NCBI GenBank assembly: GCA_963575745.1
Contig: CAUYUJ010003570.1
Span: 61,001-125,000 of the forward strand
Direction of reading: 5' to 3'
DNA from: Prorocentrum cordatum
Taxonomy: Eukaryota > Sar > Dinophyceae > Prorocentrales > Prorocentraceae
DNA: 64,000 bases
The position numbers and the translations under genes are program-made. This document shows, piece by piece, positions 1-10,800 of this stretch. The notes beneath the pieces were generated by a model. It did no database searches and had not been told where the DNA came from. It saw only the letters and a list, made by a program, of their open reading frames with translations. How positions within the stretch are numbered: the first letter of the stretch is position 1; each line of letters opens with the position of its first letter.

Positions 1-434
1 TAAGTTCAGCACGCTAGTGGGTCTTGCGACCGACCCGGAGGAGCTAGGCGATTTGGATTGCGAAGTCCTCGGCGAGTCGGGTCGTTTCCGACGTGACCCT
101 GGTCCCTGGGCGCGCTTGGAAGCGCATTCCAGGTACCGTTCAATGCACTGATCAGTAAAACCAAGCATGTCATGTCGAATTCCACGAACTTGTTTGGCTG
201 TGTGGTAATCTTTATCACTGTGTGCAGGCAACATGGGTCGAATGGTAGACATTCTTTTGTCGAAGATGTTCTGCGGTACGTCATATGCCTGTTGTCCACA
301 GCCAAGGTATTGAGAGTATGGAGTAGGCGGATCCAAATCAATGCCGCTTTTGCGGATATAATCCCAGCCGGCTTGTAGATTGGTAGCTGGTCCGGCTAAT
401 TTGAAGTCGCCCACATATACTGAAAGTATCAGTC
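1..434 (-). pseudogene. Copia reverse transcriptase, C-terminal half with altered YVDD box (partial)
   Basis: A frame open from about 434 to the window edge continues the RT after a frameshift. It carries the polymerase box as Y-V-G-D-F-K-L (codons TAT GTG GGC GAC near 400-425 on the complement), followed by a connection region with a YLGC motif and a stretch resembling the 'DM.GF...C.ERYL' segment that follows RT in dinoflagellate copia elements. The first aspartate of the catalytic YVDD pair is replaced by glycine (GGC for GAC, one base), which should abolish polymerisation. The segment is cut by the window edge, so RNase H is not visible. Identification rests on motif order and on continuity with the neighbouring RT segment. 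Confidence 0.72.
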
Positions 435-980
435 CCAGTTTGTGTGTCTCCACACGCATTCCCATCCTGGAATAAGCTCAAATCCAATACTTCCCAAGCA
501 TGTGCGACACTTTCGTTCCCAAAAGACACCCGCAGGAGGATGTCCGTATAGTGCCAATCGTAATCGGCACGCGGGATTCTTGTATTTCGACCAGGATGCC
601 GGTTGGCGCCACTTGGGTATGGTAATCCATGTATCCACTGGGTCGATTCGTCCATCGCCGTATAACAATGCCTGCGTGTATGCTCCAGGTGCATCACTTT
701 GTTCGCCCGCATATTGTGGCAATAGTGCAGTAGCATCACAAAGTTTGGAAGCCTCGATATGCGAAGCGCTGGATGCGGCGTCGGCGAATATGGAAGCCAA
801 ACCAGTTTCATCTTTGCCTGTATTGCCCTGAACCACCACTCGGCCCTTGAATTTACGTAGATCAGGAGGAAGTTCCTCATGTTTGACTGAAGATAGCTCC
901 AAGATGTTGAAGAAAGGAACTTTCGTCCCAGTACGAATCGCTTGTGACTCAATATCAGCTTTTTCTGCAACAGTCTCCAA
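429..980 (-). pseudogene. Copia reverse transcriptase, N-terminal half
   Basis: This 183-residue frame holds the fingers and palm start of a copia RT: a K-F-K-G-R-V-V-V-Q-G-N motif, then Q-S-D-A-P-G-A-Y-T-Q-A, the motif A region with its catalytic aspartate, then L-A-L-Y-G-H-P-P-A-G with a following W-E, and a G-F-E-L-I-P-G-W segment. Copia RTs normally run straight on to YVDD, but here the frame ends in a stop just before that box and the rest continues in another frame from about 434. The upstream end near 980 is also a frame change from the linker ORF. It has the expected RT content but cannot make a continuous protein as sequenced. Confidence 0.8.
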
Positions 981-1043
981 CGTCCACGTTTGTTTCTTTT
1001 CAAGTCGCTCGTATACTTTTCGTAGGGCCTCCTGTGCACGTGG

Positions 1044-1688
1044 TTATGCGGCAACTTCTTTCTTACTCAAATTTATGGTAACAAGGGCCGGGCGTGCCCA
1101 CGAGGAATCAGGAATATTGTCTCTGTGTGCCGGTGTGTATGTCGGCTCACGTGGCATAGTGGGCACTGCTACCGGCGGGGTGAACTTGCGTGTAAGCGGG
1201 TTCACGGTCCCGATGTCGTTCCCCTCGCTGTCGACAAGTACCAAAGCACGTGCGACTCCAGCATGCTGTGGTGGGGGTTGGCGGTAGTATAGTGCCGTAG
1301 TGATGTCACGTGGTCCACCAGGTAGTTTGGCATACAGAAGGTCTTTGTTGGTCACGCCCTTGACGTCCTCGTCACGGATGACAGCGCCGCTGTCGGTATC
1401 GTACGTAATCCGTCGTTCCACAGTATTCCATGTGGGTCCGCCAGCTGTAGTGGGACGGATTTTTTTGGCTTGTTTGTCCTGTCGCGTCCGCGCTCGAAGT
1501 GCAGCTCGGCCACGAATCTCACGAGCTCGTTTGACATCTTCGGCGTGCTCGATCTCTTTCTTTTGCTGTCCACGAGATAAGGTCTTCCAATGCTCGGGAA
1601 GAATGCGGTCAGGACGCGTAGTGGTCTGTACGCGTGTCTCGCGGCAACGGACCACCATTGCCGTCTGGCAACATTTTTGGGAGCTCAT
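1044..1688 (-). pseudogene. Copia Pol linker between integrase and reverse transcriptase
   Basis: A 214-residue open frame lies between the integrase ORF and the RT. It contains an R-P-D-R-I-L-P-E-H-W-K-T-L-S-like segment followed by a charged K/R/E helix. In dinoflagellate copia polyproteins an 'RP..I.PE.W..(M/L)S..Q+' stretch followed by a charged helix marks the region before RT. No enzymatic motif is visible. The first residues overlap the end of the integrase ORF in another frame (1609-1688), so a frameshift separates them. The last part, rich in threonine and proline, leads to the RT start after another frame change near 1000-1040. Confidence 0.6.
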
Positions 1689-3660
1689 AGAATCGAACCA
1701 GGCCGGTCCATGGCTCGCTCAACTCCCGGTGGTCGTTGGCGCTCACACCGTCCCAAACATCGCGAAAGGCACTTTCTCCGTCGAAGGTAGAAGTCGTCTC
1801 GAAGTCTCGTGTCACGTCGAGCTGATCAACAAGTACAGGTATGTTCATGACGTCGTCTGTTGGTATGAACAATTTCCTGCGTGGAGTACGTATATGTCTG
1901 ATGTCGCAATATCCACGCTGTTCCCAGTAGTCGGGCTCCGGCGCTGGTGCAGCAACCTCAGAGGCCGATGGGTGGGCATCAGCGATGTTGTCGTCCATCG
2001 TCATCATAGAAGGATCATCCCTTTCTTTAGGGTAGGCAAGTGGAGGCTCGGGCATAGGTTTGTCGCCCAAGGGGCGAGAAATAGATGCCTTGACCTCGTC
2101 GTGTGCCTCTGGGTTGTGATGTCGCAGGGTACCCTCTTTCACTGGGTAGGTGAACTTGCCGTCGGGGATGATGATGTCTTTGACTCTGTGTACGTGACAC
2201 AGTTCGCCGTCGGGGTTCTTGGCGTATGTAGCTGTGTCCAAGACGAGATAATCACCTGACCATCGTCCACCAGAGTGTAAATAGTAACCCATGAATAACC
2301 CTTCCCGAGTGTTTTCCTTCAACTTTGCAGTCTCGTTATTGATCTCGGGATTGAGGCATTTCCAGAAGATCCGAGCGCCGAAGGGAATGCAGTGCCCGGG
2401 AAAACTTTCTCCAAAACGTATTTCATGAGCTGTCCTGTCGGCGTGCTCATCGCTGAGGGCAGCAACGCCCGTGGATGGATGCACAAAATTATGTCCACAG
2501 CAACAGGCTTGCATGGCTTCTTTCCACCATTCGTGTCCCAGACCAGACATATGCAAGACAGCTCTCGTACCGAGAATGACGATCTTGACAATGCGCTCGA
2601 TCAATCCATTCGTTTGCGGACGATGCGGAGTACTAGTGTCATGTCTCCATCCCAGTTGGCGGCAAGGCTTCTGAAGCTCTCCAGAGTTGTCAGTGTAAAT
2701 GTGCTTCACCTCATCGTTCGCGGCGATGAACTGCTGGAAGGATGCTTTTGTAGTAGCTGCGTCTGTATGTAATGCTGGGTATGCCATGAAGATGCCGGTG
2801 TATCTATCCAGGACGACAAGTGCATACTTGTCGCCGCGCTTGTCGGCGGCATCATCTTTGGCTAAGACGACATGGTCGGCAGTTAGAGCTTCCCCAAACT
2901 TCTTCGGGACAACGGCCTCGTAGGCTGTGTCCTCGTCGGTGGGGTCTGCCGGTGGATGTGGTTTGCGCTGTCGTCGACACGGAGCGTTCTGCGCCATCGT
3001 GCGAGAACAGATCTCACAGTCTGGGTGTTTTGGACTGTGGGTCATGTAGTGCATAGGGTCAATCGGTTTCTTCTGTCTGTTTGGAAGAACGCGATCACTG
3101 TCGTGGTGCACTGTTGTGAGCGTCTCCGTCGGCAGATCCTCGGTGAAGGTCGATGTCATGTCGGTATCTGCTTGAGCTGTATCTGCTAGCCCCCCGCATG
3201 TGGGAGGAGAACACTGCGTCTGAGACATAAGCGAGTCGGTGGGTGTGTCCACGTTGGGCTCGGCATTATTTGTGTCGGGAGGTTCTTCGACCTTGGCGGT
3301 CCGTGCTCCTCCTCCCCCGCCGACATGTGGTCTCTTGGGGCAGGTCCCTATGCGGGGCCGCAGCTCATCTGTGGGTGGTGACTGCTCTGTAGTTTTGCAG
3401 CACCAACATATGTCGTTGCAGCGGGCGGATGAACGCTTGCGCTGACGACGTCTGGGTGCTGACGACGTGCACATACGTGGTGGCGGTATCATCATCAGGT
3501 CGTCGAGTCGTAATTCTGGAACTCTGTGGTTGACTGGAATCTTATACCATTGCCCCCCCGGATCCTGAAGCAAGTAGCCCAGCTCAGGATCCCAAATCTG
3601 CCGAAAGCCATCAACCTCAATCAATTTTCCAACTGATAGTAATGATGGACAATCTGGCAA
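1609..3660 (-). pseudogene. Copia integrase region of Pol (HHCC + DDE), intact frame in a broken polyprotein
   Basis: This 683-residue frame begins with a GAG-pre-integrase-like stretch (residues about 5-50, L-L-S-V-G-K-L-I). An integrase zinc-binding HHCC motif follows (H204/H208, C215, C218), after a low-complexity linker. The DDE core is complete: D262 in T-A-D-H-V, D324 in Y-T-D-N-S-G-E-L, and E355 in R-P-Q-T-N-G-L-I-E-R. The last spacing is 31, about four shorter than classical D35E and, as I recall, usual for dinoflagellate copia integrases. A further linker reaches residue 683. The domain itself looks undamaged, but protease upstream and RT downstream are in other frames. Function by family: strand transfer of element cDNA into host DNA in the nucleus. 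Confidence 0.85.
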
Positions 3661-3791
3661 GGCAAGGGCTGAACTATGTAAGCCAACCTCGGGTAGCCGT
3701 ATGTCGTAATGCTCGTTGACAGTACGATCGCCGTTGACAGTTTCCAGAATATGCTCCTCGCGAACAGATATGCGATCCGATTCGGTCTGCG

Positions 3792-5294
3792 TCAGTTCGT
3801 GTTTACCTGAACATGATGCGCAGATCCACTGTCGAGAACCCAGGAGCGTGTCAACGCAGCAGTCGAGCGTGGAGGGTCGACTTGCAACGTCGTTGTCTTC
3901 GTCTGGGCTGTCTTTGGTGACTGCCTGGTAGAGTCATCGGAATCTGGAATCGCAGTTGGTGTGACCACCGACCCCTTGTTGTGTCGGTAGTCATGTAGAT
4001 CTTTGTGCCATAATTGTGCCTCCCGTTGACAATGTTGTAGGGCGTCGGCACTCTGTTTCCACCACCATTGTGGTAGTGGGTCTGGTACATTTACAATGTC
4101 GCCCTCATTCGGCAACTCCTTCCACTTATCCAGTCTGGCCGTGCCGGAGACGATGTGCGGGTAGTATTCCACATGATGTGTGTCAAAACGTATCCGACGC
4201 CGTGGTTTAGTGGATGATGTAGTGGCTTTGGTGGAGGCCATGAGGGTCCTGACACGTATGACGTAACTGCGGTCGGAGCAGCGAGATCGTCGATAGTTGG
4301 CAGGGGATCGTGCTCTGAAATGGGGAGAACCACGGGACGAACCGCGGCTCATGGAACGTCGGCCACGTCCTCTGTCACTACCGTATGATCTATCGCGACC
4401 ACGTGGGCTGCCACGTCCTCCGCCACGGCTGTCTCGTCCTCGGGAGGTAGATCGCGAAGATCTGTCGTAACGACTTCTCGAGTGACTACGAGAGTCTGGA
4501 GATCTCCTGGAGGATGATCGAGATCGGTCGTATTGGTGTCTGTTGTCACGTCCATGGCGTGAGTCTTTTGCGCAGCAGGACCCCCCCGCGTTGTGAAGAG
4601 CGTTGGCTCCCTGATCCGCGGGATGGTGGTCGGCCACGACTGTCCTGACTAGAGGTCCGTGGGCGACTCGGGCTTCGCTCGGGTGTCTTGGCACCAGGTG
4701 CAAGGTGAGCGCATTTGCATTTGTCGACCTTAGTGCATTTGTTATGTGCGAAGTCTCTGCACTGCGCCATGTGTGGGAAGGTGCACTTGTCGCCTCTGGT
4801 GCATGTGTTGCGCTTGGCGAACTCGAAGCGAAGCAAAATGGCTTCGATGCTGGCTTCTTGGGATTCGCAGGGGTTGAAACGCTGCGGCGGGAGTCGCCGC
4901 CAGCGGTCGATGCTCTGGAAGATCTGGGGTTCTTCCAGTCCCTGGAATAGGTATGCAAAGCCTTGCATCGGTCACCATTGCGACAGTTGCCTTTCTTCCA
5001 GGCGGCGTATACATTGACTTGAGAACGAGTCTCGTGTTCGTACCGTAACTTATTTTGATTCTTCTCCAATTGTTTCAGCTCCAGTACGTCCAGGACGCGC
5101 TGTCGGAGCCAATCATAGGTACGATTCGGGTCGCTGATCTTCATGCGCTGGTACTCGTACATATCTTGTTTCACCCAGGCATGTCTGCGAATCTGTGTGC
5201 GAAACAGAGATTCCAAGATCTTTGGGTCGGGTGCCTCTCGGCACTCCAATAATAAAGCGTCCCAGTCAGTAATGAGGACGTTGCAAATCTTCAT
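3792..5294 (-). pseudogene. Copia Gag C-terminal part, SR-rich linker and aspartic protease start
   Basis: This 500-residue frame starts with the end of the Gag core (a tryptophan-containing T-D-W-D-A-L-L helix) and a helical region to about residue 90. A degenerate CCCH finger follows (C-R-N-G-D-R-C-K-A-L-H, first cysteine missing). From about residue 240 to 350 comes a long arginine/serine/glycine-rich SR-like tract. The frame ends in W-V-L-D-S-G-S-A-H-H-V, the active-site start of a copia aspartic protease (about 3810-3845), and stops 16 residues after that tryptophan. The rest of the protease is therefore lost or frameshifted. Between about 4860 and 4570 the better zinc-finger reading lies in another frame (see 4546-4968), so this ORF is chimeric in that part. 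Confidence 0.72.
4546..4968 (-). pseudogene. Copia Gag CCCH zinc-finger segment in alternative frame
   Basis: A 140-residue frame overlaps the longer Gag-protease ORF and carries the recognisable finger sequence for this stretch. One finger is complete, C-R-D-F-A-H-N-K-C-T-K-V-D-K-C-K-C-A-H (CX7CX5CX3H). The other, just upstream, has R where the first cysteine is expected (R-F-E-F-A-K-R-N-T-C-T-R-G-D-K-C-T-F-P-H). CCCH fingers in Gag, instead of the usual CCHC knuckle, are a feature I associate with dinoflagellate copia elements. Two compensating indels, near 4860 and near a 7-C run at 4581, would explain why the frame leaves and rejoins the longer ORF. These could be real mutations or consensus errors. 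Confidence 0.68.
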
Positions 5295-6144
5295 CTCTCA
5301 TCCTCAAATCTTTAAGGCGCTCGAAGTCGTGCAGGTCGTCATCAACCTCTGTTACTTTGTAGGACTGTAGGATGTGCCGGTAGGTCTGGCGTCCTTTTAG
5401 CATGCGTCCTGCTTTGTGTTCTCTGGTTTCGATGAGCCTGATTTGGTAGCGCAAGTCTGGGGATAAGATGTCGCTGAGAGTGGCAGCGAGTTTGCAATCG
5501 ATGCTCTCGAAGTCCCCACTGTCTTGTAAGTCCTCAAAGGTACACTCGGGCTGTTCAGCCACGCATAGGAAGGCATATGCTTTGGACGGTCGCCCTGAGG
5601 CGGCCCCAAAGTTCTTCCGTACCTTTTGCTGCCACTCGAGCAGCTGCGTGATCTTAGGCAAGACAGGGGCTCGGACGGTGTCTGACTCCTTGATAGGAAG
5701 AGTAGTATTGACCGAAACCGCAGACAGTGGTTGCGAGGGTATCGGTACACCGTCAGTAGTTGGTTCTGTGCGCACAGGAGACACATGGCGTGTCTGTGCT
5801 GAAGCTGCCGCGGAGGCTGCTCCTGGTGACGTGCGTCGTTGTTGTCCTGCAGAAGCTTGTGGTGCTTCGGCGGACGCTGCCGTCGGCCTGTGCAGGTCGG
5901 TTGCAGGTTGCAGGTGAAGTATGGCATCATTGGTGTGGTCAATCAGCTGATTTGTCCAGCTCGTCATGTCTTCGTGTACCTGGTCCACCTTTTGGCGTGT
6001 GTACTCATCAGTATCCCGAGAGCGTTGTGAATACCGATCGAGTCGTTGCTCGTGGGCTCGGAGACGGGCGCCGCGCGCCTCCAACTCACTTTCCAGACGT
6101 GCGAGGTGCCCCATCAACACGTACCTTCTCAGTATCTCTCTCAC
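5266..6144 (-). pseudogene. Copia Gag core (UBN2-like capsid domain)
   Basis: A 292-residue frame. Residues about 1-75 form a charged coiled coil continuing the upstream segment; about 80-150 are Ala/Thr/Gln-rich. From about 155 comes the Gag core with landmarks familiar from dinoflagellate copia Gag: A-A-S-G-R-P, D-S-G-D-F-E-S-I-D-C-K-L-A-A, then G-R-M-L-K-G-R-Q-T-Y and a D-L-R-M-R-D-E-D-L-Q end. In related Gags this last motif continues directly into a W-D helix. Here that helix is in the next frame (ORF ending at 3792), so a frameshift lies near 5290. The role in the family is assembly of virus-like particles in the cytoplasm. Confidence 0.78.
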
Positions 6145-6409
6145 GAAAAACCTGGGGGAGCTCTAACTGCGCGTGGTCCGCCGCCTTCTCAGCCTCCTGC
6201 AACCTGTCAGCGAGGCGGGCGAAATCGTAAACCGTGGGAGGAGAATCCAGCTGATCAGTCTGGGCTCGTCCGACACGCAACTCTGCGAAGGCGCCCTGTA
6301 CGCCAGGAAAACGCTGCTCGATGTCAGAGATCCGGTTAGCGAGTGGCTGCACGACAGCGTTGGTCGCATCAAGCCTTTGAGTGATGACTCTCTCAGTACG
6401 TTGCAACAT
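6086..6409 (-). pseudogene. Copia Gag N-terminal coiled-coil fragment
   Basis: A 107-residue frame, rich in E, R, Q, A and L with heptad-like spacing (R-L-D, R-I-S-D-I-E-Q, A-R-L-A-D-R-L-Q-E-A-E). It links the upstream Gag N-terminus (stop at 6415) to the next segment (start at 6144) if single frame changes near 6415 and near 6140 are allowed. No enzymatic motif is visible. An extended coiled coil before the Gag core fits a multimerisation role. Assigned to Gag by position and composition. Confidence 0.55.
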
Positions 6410-6414
6410 GTCGA

Positions 6415-7122
6415 TCAGGTTCGACGAGCTGGCGTAAGCGTCGCCGTAATGTGGTCCATGTGGGATCGAAGATCGTTGATCTGAGACTGAACATCGCCAA
6501 GGTCGGTGGCCTCGGCTGGTGGTGGTCGGTTGCGGAGCTGGTCATGGATCTCGTCGTGGAGGATCCTGACAGCTGAAACGCCTGTGTCGCGTACGAGCAC
6601 AAGCTGTTGCTCCATCTGCGCGAGGTAGTTGCGCAGGTTCTCGACCATCGCCGATCGTTCACCTGAGTGTGACATCTCACGGTCAACCTGGTACTGCAGC
6701 TCACCTAAGATGCGTCGATCTTCGGCGATCCTGGAATCAATGATCCCTAAGGCGCCGTCATGATCTTGGCGTAGAGCAGCAGTGTTGGCAGCGTTCGTCT
6801 GAACCCTCTGCAGTAGTCCAGAGCACTGCCTGGGCACGAAGATTTCAACCTGGTTTCTGAGCTCAGCTATTTCGCCTGCAGCGGACGTCGCCGCCGGCAG
6901 GTCGTCTGAGATGGAGAGGTGGGGAGCGTCAGCTTCCCTCTGCACCCTCTCGCGAGGAGTGCATGGCCTCTGAGAGGCAGTGCGCGGGCTCGACCTACTT
7001 TCGCCGTATGGGCCTGTGGCCCCACGACGGTTGCGCAAGGGCGAGCTGCGGCTAGGACCGTGCGCGCGTGGTGTCTCACGAGATGATACCTTGGGGCGCT
7101 GCGTCTGCGGCTGCGCCGCCAC
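6415..7122 (-). pseudogene. Probable start of copia Gag: basic leader plus coiled coil
   Basis: A 235-residue frame. Residues about 1-65 are basic and low-complexity (R, S, P, T, Q). About 70-210 are predicted by eye to be helical with heptad-like leucine, isoleucine and valine spacing. The frame stops at 6415 just where the next coiled-coil fragment begins in another frame. The ATG at 7122 is the first long-frame start after the candidate LTR, so I take it as the likely Gag start, though no start is proven. The 5' leader between LTR and this ATG would be about 500 nt. Confidence 0.5.
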
Positions 7123-7624
7123 TGGTCTACTGAGTTCCTCGAAGGTGGCTACGTGCTCCGCTACAGGAACGGGCGCAGGGCTGGGAGTGCCAGCGCCTGA
7201 AGTCCATCGGCGGTTAGCGCGAAAACGCCCTGGAGTATCAGGACCAGCGAGGCTCTCGCCCGATGCAGTTGGGATTGCTCCCGACGGAGGAGGAGATGGA
7301 GGATCGAAGGTAGGCGTGTGGAACTCCTTACTACCTGCTCCTACTCCTTCTCCTGTCCCCCCGCGGGCGGCATGGCGGTGAAGTTCAGCAGCTAGCCGCG
7401 CCTCGGGTCCGTCGGAGCTGGGGGGGGGGGGGCACCTTGGACACCTACACAGTCCGCACTAAGGCTCTCCAACTCGTCACCGAGCCGTCGCGCCGTCGGA
7501 GAGCTCGGACGCGAGGCCCCGATGGACCCCTTACGGCGCATGCGCCGCTTGGGTTCCATCGAGGCCGCGTGCGAGATCGCGGCGCGAGGTTCGATGAACC
7601 GTGAGCTTTAAAGGGCTGATAACC
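7123..7624 (-). other. Copia 5' leader; no gene seen
   Basis: This 0.5-kb GC-rich stretch lies between the candidate LTR and the first Gag-like ATG. It contains a 13-G run at 7420-7432 and no recognisable domain. Short open frames here have no conserved wording. Immediately after the putative LTR end, the minus strand at 7624-7613 reads GGTTATCAGCCC, resembling the GGTATCAG core of the initiator-Met tRNA primer-binding site used by many copia elements but with an extra T and mismatches. Confidence 0.4.
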
Positions 7625-7824
7625 TGTGTATGGGGTTGAAGTACAAGGGCACAGAAACCCTGATCCCTTGGTAGCGGGAAGGAGGGGAAGATGGATATTA
7701 TCTTTTCCTCCTGCACGATCAAAGGTCTGATCGATCTGCCCCAATACCTGAGCCCGAACGGCCAAGCGCAGGAGAGGTGAGGATAAGGAGTATATATGAG
7801 GGTATTACACGGGTTCTATTCACA
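7625..7824 (-). repeat. Candidate 5' LTR of the copia element (~200 bp)
   Basis: The satellite starts abruptly at about 7823-7825. Reading the minus strand from there, the element begins TGTGAATAGAACCCG and, about 200 bp on, reaches ATACACA just before a primer-binding-site-like sequence. TG...CA ends, location at the 5' side of Gag and the PBS-like motif support an LTR; the second LTR is outside the window, so it cannot be compared. The exact end is ambiguous by two bases because CACG is shared with the satellite. Confidence 0.4.
7788..7798 (-). promoter_or_regulatory. TATA-like box in candidate LTR
   Basis: The minus strand reads CTCATATATACTCC about 30 nt inside the putative LTR start. 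It is placed to act as the core promoter of the element, but U3 would then be unusually short. Dinoflagellate promoters often lack a canonical TATA, so function is uncertain. Confidence 0.25.
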
Positions 7825-10800
7825 CGAAGGGGTGGGCCACCAGAAAACTAACTGAAGAAAAACAATTGTTTCACCTGCATTGTGGGCCTCCACATGAGGC
7901 GATGCACTGCCACTCTATACGTTTTCCATACAGCGCAAGCACACCAGGTGACCCACGAAGGGGTGTGTCACCAGAAAATTGATTGAGAAAAACCAATTGT
8001 TTCACGTGCGTCCTAGGCCTCAACATGAGGCGATGCATTGCCACTCAATACGTTTTCCATGCGGTGCAAGCACACCAGGTGACCCACGAAAGGGTGGGTC
8101 ACCAGAAAACTGGTTGAGAGAAGCCGAATGTTTCACCTGCGTCCTGAGCTTCGTCATGAGGCGACGCACTGCCACTCAATACGTTTACCATACGGCGCAA
8201 GCACAACAGGTGACCCACGAAGGGGTGGATCACCAGAAAACTGGTTGAGAAAAACCAATTGTTTCACATGCATCATGGGCCTCAACGTGAGGCGACGCAT
8301 TGCCACTCAGTATGTTTGCCATACGGCGCAAGCACACCGGGTGACTCACGAAGGAAGGGGTGGGTCACCAGAAAACTGATTGAGAAAAACACATTGTTTC
8401 ACCTGCATTTTGGGCCTCAACATGAGGCGACGCATTGCCACTCAATGCGTTTTCCAAACGGCGCAAGCACACCAGGTGACCCACGAAGGGGTGGGTCACC
8501 AGAAAACTGGCTGACAAAAAATCAATTGTTTCACTTGCATTCCGGGACTCAACATGAGGCGACGCATTGCCACTCAATACGTTTTCCACACGGCGCAAGC
8601 CAACCCGGTGACCCACGAAGGGGTGGGTCACCAAAAAACTGGTTGAGAAAAACCAATTGTTTCACCTGCATCCTGAGCATGGCCACTCAATACGTTTGCC
8701 ATACGGCGCAAGCACACCAGGTGACCCACGAAGGGGTGGGTCACCACAAAACTGGCTTACAAAAAACCAATTGATTCACCTGCATTCTGGGCCTCCACAT
8801 GAGGCGAGGCTTGCCACTCAATGCGTTTTCCATGCGGCGCAAGCACAACAGGTGACCCACGAAAGGGTGGGCCACCAGACAACTGGTTGAGACAAACCAA
8901 TTGTTGCACTTGCGTCCTAGGCCTCAACATGAGGCGACGCACTGCCACTCAATGCGTTTTCCATACGGCGCAAACACACAAGGTGACCCACGAAATGATG
9001 GGTCACCAGAAAACTGGTTGAGAAAAACCAGTTGTTTCACTTGCATTCTGGGCCTCAACATGAGGCGATGCATTGCCACTCAATACGTTTTGCCTACGGC
9101 GCAAGCGCACCAGGTGACCCACGAAGGGGTGGGACACCAGAAAAACGGTTGAGAAAAACAAGTTGTTTCACTTGCATTCTGGGCCTCAACATGAGGCGAT
9201 GCACTGCCACTGAGTAACGTTTTCCATGCGGGGCAAGCACACCAGGTGACCCACGAAGGGGTGGGTCACCAGAAAGCTGGTTGAGAAAAAACGCATGTTT
9301 CACCTGCATCGTGGGCCTCGTCATGAGGCGACGCACTGCCACTCAATACGTTTTCCATACGACGCATGCACACCAGGTGACCCACGAAGGCGTGGGTCAC
9401 CAAAAAACTGGTTGAGACAAACCAATTGTTTCACTTGCATTCTGGGCCTCAGCATGAGGCGACGTACTGCCACTCAATGCTTTTCGATACGGCGCAAGCG
9501 CACCAGGTGACCCACGAAGGGGTGGGTCACCAGACAACTGGTTGAGAAAAACAAGTTGTTTCACTTGCATCCTGGGCCTCAACATGAGGCGACGCACTGC
9601 CACTCAATGCGTTTTCCATACGGCGCAAGCACACCAGGTGACCCACGAAGGGGGTGGGTCACCAGAAAACTGGTTGAGAAAAACCAATTGTTTCACTTGC
9701 ATTCTGGGCCTCAACATGAGGCGACGCACTGCCACTCAATACGTTTTCCATACGGCGCGAGCACACCAGTTGACCCACGAAGGGGTGGGTCACAAGAAAG
9801 CTGATTGAGAAAAACCAGTTGTTTCACTTGCCTTCTGGGCCTCAACATGAGGCGACGCATTGCCACTCAATGCGTCTTCCATGCGGCGCAAGCACATCAG
9901 GTGACCCACGAAGGGGTGGGTCACCAGAAAACTGATTGAGAACAACAAATTGTTTCACCTGCGTCCTGGGCCTCAACATGAGGCGACGCATTGCCATTCA
10001 ATATGTTTGCCATACGGCGCAAGCACACCAGGTGACCCACGAAGGGGTGGGTCACCAAAAAAACGGTTGAGAAAAACCAATTGTTTCACCTGCATTCTGG
10101 GTCTCCACATGGGGCGACGCACTGCCACTCTATACGTTTTCCATACAGCGCAAGCACACCGGGTGACCCACCAAGGGGTGGGTCACCAGAAAACTGGTTG
10201 AGAAAAACTATTTGTTTCACCTGCATTCTGGGCCTCAACATGAGGCGAGGCATTGCCACTCAATACGTTTTCCATGCGGCGCAAGCACACCAGCTGACCC
10301 ACGAAGGGGTGGGTCACCAGAAAACTGGTTGAGAAAAAACATTGTTTCACTTGCAGTCTGCGCCTCAACATGAGGCGACGCACTGCCACTCAATATGTTT
10401 GCCATACGGCGCAAACACACCAAGTGACCCACGAAGGGGTGGGTCACCAGAAAACTGGTTGAGAAAAAACAATTGTTTCACGTGCGTTCTGGGCCTCAAC
10501 GTGAGGCGATGCATTGCCACTCAATACGTTTACCACGGCGCAAGCACACCGGGTGACCCACGAAGGGGTGGATCATCAGAAAACTGGTTGAGAAAAACCA
10601 GTTGTTTCACTTGCCTTCTGGGCCTCAACATGAGGCGACGCACTGCCACTCAACGCGTTTTCGATACGGCGCAAGCACACCAGGTGACCCACCAAGGGGT
10701 GGGTCACCAGAAAACTGGTTGAGAAAAACCAATTGTTTCACGTGCATTCTGGACCTCGTCATTAGGCGATGCGTTGCCACTCAATACGTTTCCCATACGG

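Larger units (their letters stand above)
1..7824 (-). mobile_element. Ty1/copia LTR retrotransposon, dinoflagellate-type, decayed, 3' part off window
   Basis: Read on the minus strand, the domains come in copia order: coiled-coil Gag, UBN2-like Gag core, CCCH zinc fingers, SR-rich linker, aspartic protease, HHCC and DDE integrase, then reverse transcriptase. RNase H and the 3' LTR would lie left of position 1. The coding region is split by at least eight frame changes (near 6415, 6140, 5290, 4860, 4570, 3780, 1650, 1000 and 435). Its wording matches dinoflagellate copia polyproteins that I know from annotated genomes; this is recognition, not a search. Some breaks lie near C/G homopolymers (4581, 3546), so part of the decay could be consensus error, but the mutated polymerase box argues that the copy is dead. 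The right end abuts the 131-bp satellite, so the element probably inserted into the array. Confidence 0.85.

Noticed and set aside
1-7122. Plus-strand ORFs up to 319 residues opposite the copia element
   Set aside because: They are antisense shadows of the minus-strand Gag/Pol frames, without recognisable domains.
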